NCBI GenBank assembly: GCA_051000715.1
Contig: JBPCOB010000205.1
Location: 1 to 28,277 of the forward strand
Reading direction: 5' to 3'
DNA from: JBPCOB01 sp051000715
GTDB taxonomy: Bacteria > Actinomycetota > Actinomycetes > JALYNC01
Length of the DNA: 28,277 bases
Of the stretch, positions 22,659 through 28,277 are shown one piece after another. The notes below the pieces were generated by a model, which ran no database searches, was not told the origin of the DNA, and saw only the letters and a program-made list of their open reading frames with translations. How positions within the stretch are numbered: the first letter of the stretch is position 1; each line of letters begins with the position of its first letter. Both the position numbers and the translations under genes were made by a program.

Positions 22659-23159
22659 TCAACCGGGCGACGCCGCCTCGTCGAGGTCGGTCGGTCGCAC
22701 CGTGTCCAGGCCGTCGAGCTCTTGGCGGAGCTTGTCGCGACCGTGCGCCACGGCGTTCATTGTCTTCTGCAGCATGACCTCGAAGTGGGCCAGCGCAGCG
22801 TCGACGTACTCGTCGACTTCGCGGCGCCTGCGCTCGGTCTCAGAACGGGCGTCGGCCACCAGCCGGTCGGCCTCCAGCCGCGCCCGGGCCGCGACCTCAG
22901 TCGCCGACACCAGCCGGGCGCGCTCCTTCTCGCCCTCGGCGACGATCCGGTCGGCGGTCTCCCGACCCTGCCCCACGACCTCGTCCCGGTCGCGCAGGAC
23001 GGCTTCCGCCTCTCGCAGCTCGGCGGGCAACAGCTCGCGCAGCTCGTCGAGCATCGCCAGCAGCTCCCCGCGGTTGACGATGCAGGAGGCGGACATCGGC
23101 ATGGCCCGAGCGCCCTCGACCACGGCACCGATCTCGTCGATCTTGGCTTGCACGTCCAC
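22659..23159 (-). CDS. DivIVA-like coiled-coil cell-division protein
   Basis: The 166-residue protein starts MDVQAKIDEIGAVVEGARAMPMSASC and continues mostly as a charged coiled coil (about 35-150, rich in RDRDEVVGQGRETADRI and ARLEADRLVADARSETERRRREV). It matches small DivIVA-related proteins encoded next to coaD in actinobacteria (the Mtb Rv2927c type). The GTG at 23159 is chosen because it precedes the conserved VQAKIDEI. A role at the cell pole or septum is inferred from family and context only. Confidence 0.8.
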   Translation of the reverse strand: MDVQAKIDEIGAVVEGARAMPMSASCIVNRGELLAMLDELRELLPAELREAEAVLRDRDEVVGQGRETADRIVAEGEKERARLVSATEVAARARLEADRLVADARSETERRRREVDEYVDAALAHFEVMLQKTMNAVAHGRDKLRQELDGLDTVRPTDLDEAASPG

Positions 23160-23205
23160 GGGACGGTCTCCAGAGGTGTCGGGAGCGGCGGGTCGGCGGG
23201 GGCGG

Positions 23206-23694
<489 letters not shown>

Positions 23695-23714
23695 CACGGG
23701 TCCCTCCCGGTTGA

Positions 23715-24287
23715 TCAAGTCTCTGGAGCCGGGCGACCGTACCAAAGGGTGCCCTCGCCGTAGCGGCGCTCGCGAACCCCGACCAGCCCGGCGGGCCAGC
23801 GTAACGGCGCCCCCCGGCTGGAGCGCTCGACCACCACGACGGAGTCAGCCGCGAGCCAGCCGGAGCGGACCAGCGCGCGCAGCACCGCCTCGACCGCGTC
23901 GTCGCCGAGCGGGTATGGCGGGTCGGCGAAGACCAGGTCGTACGCCGAGCCGCCGGGCGGCCCGGTGAGGACCCGCTCCACCTTTTCCGCCACCACCTGC
24001 GCCCCGGGAAGGCCGAGCGCGCCGACGTTGGCCCGCAGCGTCCGCACCGTTTTGGGATCGGCCTCGACCAGCAGCGCGTGCGCCGCGCCCCGGCTCAGCG
24101 ACTCCAGGCCGACCGCGCCCGAGCCGGCGTACAGGTCGAGCACGCGGGCGCCGACGAGCGTGCCCCGCATGGACTCCACCGCCGAGAACAGCGCCTCCCG
24201 GGTGCGGTCCGACGTCGGTCGGGTCCGGGTTCCCCGCGGTACGGCAAGCCGGCGGCCGCCCGCAGCACCCGCGATCACCCGGGTCAC
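23715..24287 (-). CDS. rsmD: 16S rRNA (guanine966-N2)-methyltransferase
   Basis: RsmD methylates G966 of 16S rRNA in assembled 30S particles. The 190-residue protein starts MTRVIAGAAGGRRLAVPRG, has RPTSDRTREALFSA, the SAM-binding ARVLDLYAGSGAVGLE and the catalytic DPPY in FADPPYPL. The GTG start at 24287 overlaps the recG stop by four bases (GTGA). The order recG-rsmD-coaD is a standard actinobacterial arrangement. Confidence 0.96.
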   Translation of the reverse strand: MTRVIAGAAGGRRLAVPRGTRTRPTSDRTREALFSAVESMRGTLVGARVLDLYAGSGAVGLESLSRGAAHALLVEADPKTVRTLRANVGALGLPGAQVVAEKVERVLTGPPGGSAYDLVFADPPYPLGDDAVEAVLRALVRSGWLAADSVVVVERSSRGAPLRWPAGLVGVRERRYGEGTLWYGRPAPET

Positions 24288-26473
24288 GCCCGCTCCAGGT
24301 ACTCGGCGTCCTGCTCCTCCACCAGGTCGGCGATCGCCCGGGCCAGCTCGGGATACCGGTCGAGGTGGGGGTCTGCCTCGACCAGCGCGGTCGCCTCGAC
24401 CCGGGCGGTCCGGATCAGCTCCTCGTCCCGCAGCAGGGACAGCAGCCGTACCGCGCTGCGCCGCCCGGACTGCTCCTTGCCCAAGACGTTGCCCTCCCGC
24501 CGGTGCTCCAGGTCGAGGCGGGCCAGCTCGAAGCCGTCCAACGTCTCGGCAACTCCGTGCAGCCGGTCCCGCCCGGGCGTGCCGGGCATCGCCGCCGTCT
24601 CGAGCAGGCACCAGCTCGGCGCGGAGCCGCGGCCCACCCGGCCGCGGAGCTGATGCAGCTGGGACACCCCGAACCGGTCCGCGTCGAGAACCACCATGAC
24701 CGTGGCGTTCGGCACGTCGACGCCGACCTCGATGACCGTGGTAGCGACCAGCACGTCCAGCCGACCGGCGGCGAACTCGCGCATGACCCGGTCCTTCTCC
24801 TCGCCCGGTAGTCGACCGTGCAGCGCCGCCACCCGCAGGCCGGCCAGCTCGTTCTCGGCCAGCTCGGGCAGCACGTCGAGGACGGCCGCGGCCGGCCGGC
24901 GGCCCTCCTCGTCGTCGTAGGCCGGCGGGTCGGGTGCCTCCTCCTCCGCCGGCCCGGCGCCGCCAGCCGACTCCCCGATCCGCGGGCAGACCACGAAGGC
25001 CTGGTGGCCGGCCGCCACCTCGTCGCGGACCCGGCCCCACATCCGCTCCCGCCAGCTGTCGCTGTCGGCCGGGACCGCGTAGGTCGAGATCGGCGCCCGG
25101 CCGACCGGCAGCTCGGTCAGGGTCGAGATCTCGAGGTCGCCGTAGACGGTCATCGCGACCGTGCGTGGGATCGGCGTCGCGGTCATCACCAGGACGTGCG
25201 GCGGCTCGCTGCCCTTGGCCCGCAGCGCCTCCCGCTGCTCGACGCCGAAGCGATGCTGCTCGTCGACGACGACCAGACCGAGGTCGGCGAAGCGCACCCC
25301 CTCCTCGAGCAAGGCGTGGGTGCCCACCACGATTCCGGCCTCGCCCGACTCGACCTCAGCTAGTGCCCGCCGGCGTACCGAGGCGGCTTGCGAGCCGGTG
25401 ACCAGCGACACCCGGGTCGCCTGATCGGCACCGCCCAGCTCGCCGGCCGTGCCGAGCGGTCCGAGCAGCTCGCGGATCGAGCGCTCGTGCTGAGCGGCCA
25501 GCACCTCGGTCGGGGCGAGCAGGGCGGCCTGCCCACCGGTGTCCGCGACAGCCAGCATCGCCCGCAGCGCCACGACGGTCTTGCCGCTGCCCACCTCACC
25601 CTGGAGCAGCCGGTACATCGGGTGCGGCTCGGCCATGTCGGCCGCGACGGTGGCGGCCACGAACTGCTGACCGGCGGTCAGCTCGAAGGGCAGCCGGTCG
25701 TCGAACGCGGCAAGTAACCCGTCGCCGCGGGCGACCCGCGGTTTGGCCGGACTGGCGCGGGCCGCGGCTCGCCGCTGGGCCAGCGTTACCTGCAGGACCA
25801 GCGCCTCGTCCCACTTCAGCCGTTCCCTGGCCCGAGCGACCTCCTCCCGGGAGGCGGGACGGTGGATCCCCTCGTACGCCGCCCGCAGGCCGACCAGCCG
25901 GAACCGCTCCCGGATCTCCGCCGGCAGCGGGTCGTCGGGATCACCGAGGGTGTCGAGGACTACGCGGACCGCCTTGGCGATGCTCCAGGACGGCATCGCC
26001 GCGGTCGCCGGGTACACCGGGATCAGCGCGTTGGCGAAGCCCGCGCCGTCGTCGTCCTCCCCGAGCAGCTGGAAGTCAGGGTGGGTGAGCTGGCGCTGGC
26101 GCTGAAACTTGGTCACCTTGCCGGCGAAGAGCCCCCGCCGGCCCTTCTTCAGCTGCTGGTAGCGCCAGGCCGCCGGTTTGCCGAAGAAGGTGAGGGTGAG
26201 GTAGCCCGTACCGTCTGTGACCACGACCTCGAGCAGCTTGCCCGGTCGGTTGCGCATCGGGCGCAGATTCGCGCTTTCCACCTCGGCCAACACGGTGACG
26301 TGCTCGCCGACGGGCAGGCTGTCGAGCCGGGTCAGCTCACCGCGCTCGGCGTACCGCCTGGGGTAGTGCCGGAGCAGGTCACCGACGGTGTGCAGTCCCA
26401 GCCCGTCGGCCAGAACCGCCGTGGAGGTCTTGGCGAAGGCCGTCCTGAGGGGCTCCCGCGGGTCGATCGCCAT
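24284..26473 (-). CDS. recG: ATP-dependent DNA helicase RecG
   Basis: RecG remodels stalled replication forks and Holliday junctions. The 729 residues show the N-terminal wedge/OB region (about 50-140, with GLFAGKVTKFQRQ), Walker A GEVGSGKT (292-299), the DEQH box VVVDEQHRFG, TATPIPRTVAMT, and motif VI HQLRGRVGRG. The C-terminal helical region has DGFELARLDLEHRREGNVLGK. The length is usual for actinobacteria. It begins four bases after the fakA-like gene and overlaps rsmD. Confidence 0.97.
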   Translation of the reverse strand: MAIDPREPLRTAFAKTSTAVLADGLGLHTVGDLLRHYPRRYAERGELTRLDSLPVGEHVTVLAEVESANLRPMRNRPGKLLEVVVTDGTGYLTLTFFGKPAAWRYQQLKKGRRGLFAGKVTKFQRQRQLTHPDFQLLGEDDDGAGFANALIPVYPATAAMPSWSIAKAVRVVLDTLGDPDDPLPAEIRERFRLVGLRAAYEGIHRPASREEVARARERLKWDEALVLQVTLAQRRAAARASPAKPRVARGDGLLAAFDDRLPFELTAGQQFVAATVAADMAEPHPMYRLLQGEVGSGKTVVALRAMLAVADTGGQAALLAPTEVLAAQHERSIRELLGPLGTAGELGGADQATRVSLVTGSQAASVRRRALAEVESGEAGIVVGTHALLEEGVRFADLGLVVVDEQHRFGVEQREALRAKGSEPPHVLVMTATPIPRTVAMTVYGDLEISTLTELPVGRAPISTYAVPADSDSWRERMWGRVRDEVAAGHQAFVVCPRIGESAGGAGPAEEEAPDPPAYDDEEGRRPAAAVLDVLPELAENELAGLRVAALHGRLPGEEKDRVMREFAAGRLDVLVATTVIEVGVDVPNATVMVVLDADRFGVSQLHQLRGRVGRGSAPSWCLLETAAMPGTPGRDRLHGVAETLDGFELARLDLEHRREGNVLGKEQSGRRSAVRLLSLLRDEELIRTARVEATALVEADPHLDRYPELARAIADLVEEQDAEYLERA

Positions 26474-26477
26474 GGCC

Positions 26478-28067
26478 CTACTCGACGCCGATCACGAGCA
26501 GCGTGTCCGCCTGGTCGCCGGTGAAGGCCGCGGTCTCTACGGCGGGATGCCTGGCCGTCACCATCGCCTGCAACCGACGCGCCAGCTCCCCGGCGCCGGT
26601 CCCGGTGAGCAGGGTCACCAGCTCTCCCCCGCCGGCCAGCATCCGATCGAGCAGCTCTGCCGAGACGGCGTACGCATCGGTGCCGATCAGGGCGACGTCA
26701 CCGTCGAGCAGCCCCAGGACATCGCCGGGCCGGCAGACCCCCGCCGATGTCTGCGCGGTAGTCGTGGCGGCCGCGATCTCGGCCCAGCGGGTGGCACCGG
26801 CGGCGGCGGACATCGCGATCACGTCGTCGGCGAAGACGCACTCCCGTTGGTGTACGCCGAGTGCGGCCAGCCCTTGCACCAGCGATCGGGACGGGACCAC
26901 GGCGACGGTGATCCCCTGCTCGCGGGCCAGCCGGGCGGCTTCATCGGCGACCGCTCGTGCCGCTGCCCCGTTGGGCAGCATCGCGACCTCCGCGGCGCCG
27001 GTGCCGACGATCGCGTCGACCAGCTCCGCGCTCGCGGGCGGCCGGTCCGAGTTCCCGCCGACAACAATGGCGCCCGCGGCCTCGAACAGCGTCGCCAGCG
27101 GGCCGGCGGGGGCCATCGCCACCACGCAGCGCGGCCGCGACGGCGTACCGGCCTGATCCTGGAACCGGGTGACAGTGATCCGATAGGGGCGGCCGGCGTG
27201 CACGCCGGCCTCGACGGCGGCACCCACGTCGTTCACGTGGACATGGACGTTCCACTGGCCCTCACCACCGACGACGGCGACGGAGTCACCCAGCTCGCTC
27301 AGTGCCTCCTTGAGCGGGGGAACCGAGTCGTCGACGGCGTCGAGGAGGTACTGGACCTCGTAGGCGTAGCGGTCGCTGCCCTCTTCGCGACCGTTGGCCA
27401 GCCCGCTGCGGTCGCGCTCGACCAGCAGGCCCGGAGTCGCCTCGGCCTCGGCCGGCTCGCCGGTCACCACCGTGACGAGAGCGTCGAGCAGCACGCACAG
27501 GCCCCGGCCACCCGCATCGACGACGCCGGCGCGGGCGAGGGCGCCGAGCTGGGACGGGGTACGAGACAGCGCTTCGTGGGCGCCGGTCGCCGCCGCTCGG
27601 GCCACCGTTGGCAGGTCGGCGCTGCGGGTAGCCCGAGCCGCCTGGGCGGCGGCGCGGGCTACGGTCAGCACGGTGCCCTCGACGGGCTCCGCCACGGCGG
27701 CGTACCCGGCGTCGGCGGCCCGCTCGAGCGCCTGGACCAGCGCCGTTCCGCCCGTCGTTGCACCGCTGCGCACGCTGTCGCCGAAGCCGCGAAGGAAGCC
27801 GCTGACGATCACCCCCGAGTTGCCGCGGGCGCCGGACAGTGCTCCCTGTGACATCGCCTTGACGGTCGCGCCGAGCTCGGCCGGGCCGTCGGCAGCCTTC
27901 AGCGCGTCGGCCACCGACTGCATGGTGAGGACCAGGTTCGTACCGGTGTCCCGGTCGGGCACCGGGTAGACGTTGAGGTGGTCGATCTCTCCGCGCGCCC
28001 GTTGCAGCGCCTCGAGGCTGGCCGCGCACCACCGGCGAAGGGCGGCTGCGTCGAGGGCGTCGAGCAC
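26478..28067 (-). CDS. DAK2-domain protein (FakA/YloV-like)
   Basis: The 529-residue protein has an N-terminal DhaL-type kinase domain (about 10-205), with NVYPVPDRDTGTN (32-44, Asp38 and Asp40 placed to bind Mg-ATP) and GALSGARGNSGVIVSGFLRG. A middle region (about 225-300) has a VQYLLDA motif and GEGQWNVHVHVND. The C-terminal DegV-like domain (about 320-529) contains GGNSDRPPASAELVDAI. In Staphylococcus, FakA phosphorylates FakB-bound fatty acids. No FakB gene is in this window, so the substrate here is uncertain. The GTG start at 28067 follows GGAGGAGG, one of the strongest ribosome-binding sites in the window. Confidence 0.92.
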   Translation of the reverse strand: MLDALDAAALRRWCAASLEALQRARGEIDHLNVYPVPDRDTGTNLVLTMQSVADALKAADGPAELGATVKAMSQGALSGARGNSGVIVSGFLRGFGDSVRSGATTGGTALVQALERAADAGYAAVAEPVEGTVLTVARAAAQAARATRSADLPTVARAAATGAHEALSRTPSQLGALARAGVVDAGGRGLCVLLDALVTVVTGEPAEAEATPGLLVERDRSGLANGREEGSDRYAYEVQYLLDAVDDSVPPLKEALSELGDSVAVVGGEGQWNVHVHVNDVGAAVEAGVHAGRPYRITVTRFQDQAGTPSRPRCVVAMAPAGPLATLFEAAGAIVVGGNSDRPPASAELVDAIVGTGAAEVAMLPNGAAARAVADEAARLAREQGITVAVVPSRSLVQGLAALGVHQRECVFADDVIAMSAAAGATRWAEIAAATTTAQTSAGVCRPGDVLGLLDGDVALIGTDAYAVSAELLDRMLAGGGELVTLLTGTGAGELARRLQAMVTARHPAVETAAFTGDQADTLLVIGVE

Positions 28068-28142
28068 CGCGCCTCCTCCGTCGGCAGGCCGTGACGTGAG
28101 GTCAGGTTAGCCGCGATGAGTGACAGTCCCCCGGGCCAGACT

Positions 28143-28172
28143 TTGGCCGGCGCCGCGGTCGCCGGGTACCCT
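28143..28172 (+). promoter_or_regulatory. Candidate rpmB promoter
   Basis: TTGGCC (28143-28148) and TACCCT (28167-28172) are separated by 18 bp and fit the actinobacterial housekeeping pattern. Transcription would begin about 45-50 nt before the rpmB GTG at 28226. This divergent 158-bp region must also hold the promoter for the leftward fakA-recG operon, for which I see only a weak TAACCT on the minus strand. Confidence 0.4.
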
Positions 28173-28225
28173 GTCCGAGTTGTCGGCCGGAGTTGGCCGG
28201 TCCCTCGCCTTCTTGGAGTGCCCTC

Positions 28226-28277
28226 GTGGCTGCCGTGTGTGACGTCTGTGGCAAGGGCCCGGGCTTCGGCATGTCGG
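28226..28277 (+). CDS. rpmB: Ribosomal protein L28 (partial, runs off right edge)
   Basis: A GTG at 28226, with GGAG eight bases upstream, starts MAAVCDVCGKGPGFGMS, the N-terminus of L28. The CDVC pair shows the zinc-binding type. Only 17 codons are inside the window. It runs divergently from the fakA-recG operon. Confidence 0.93.
   Translation, partial: MAAVCDVCGKGPGFGMS

Overview
The window is very GC-rich, uses many GTG starts, and carries an actinobacterial housekeeping order (rpmB / fakA-like, recG, rsmD, coaD, coiled-coil cell-division protein, yceD, rpmF, rnc, mutM, smc, ftsY ... ffh, rpsP, KH protein, rimM, trmD, rplS, lepB, NUDIX, rnhB, DUF2469, yraN, yifB). This points to a filamentous actinomycete. 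A Micromonosporaceae-like organism is my best guess, by inference only. Nearly everything from 28067 down to 2239 lies on the minus strand; rpmB at the right edge is divergent.

Region 1 (about 1-3670) is accessory DNA. A large serine integrase (2239-3639) sits directly against a yifB/comM fragment that loses homology after its FDLA motif. The integration junction therefore lies near 3668-3675, and the element runs leftward out of the window. Left of the integrase are a phage-like small gene that has lost its end, and a secreted protein with two beta-sandwich-like repeats behind a perfect 17-bp palindrome. Further left come an ABC-ATPase remnant preceded by short direct repeats, a strong intrinsic terminator, and at the edge a cluster of tiny start/stop-overlapped genes, one of which is frameshifted.

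Region 2 (3652-6662) is the rnhB neighbourhood. The NUDIX, rnhB and DUF2469 genes overlap by 4 nt, followed by a Pro/Gly-rich disordered protein, yraN, and the interrupted yifB. Region 3 (6819-12163) is a translation and protein-export block: ffh, rpsP with a long Ala/Pro tail, KH protein, rimM, trmD, rplS and lepB. Region 4 (12402-14960) is unusual: a secreted gamma-glutamyltransferase and a LURP-one/scramblase-like gene sit between ftsY and ffh, where many actinomycetes carry amtB-glnK-glnD. Region 5 (14957-28067) holds ftsY, smc, a 68-aa coiled-coil protein, mutM, rnc, rpmF, yceD, a coiled-coil cell-division protein, coaD, rsmD, recG and a DAK2/FakA-like gene.

Together the core genes cover ribosome assembly and rRNA/tRNA modification, SRP-dependent export and signal-peptide cleavage, chromosome condensation, DNA repair and CoA synthesis. 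No CRISPR array, tRNA or rRNA gene was found. No clear new multi-gene system was found. The best leads are the element junction in yifB with its unexplained neighbours, the palindromes at the secreted-protein promoter and at the ffh start codon, and the replaced gln locus.
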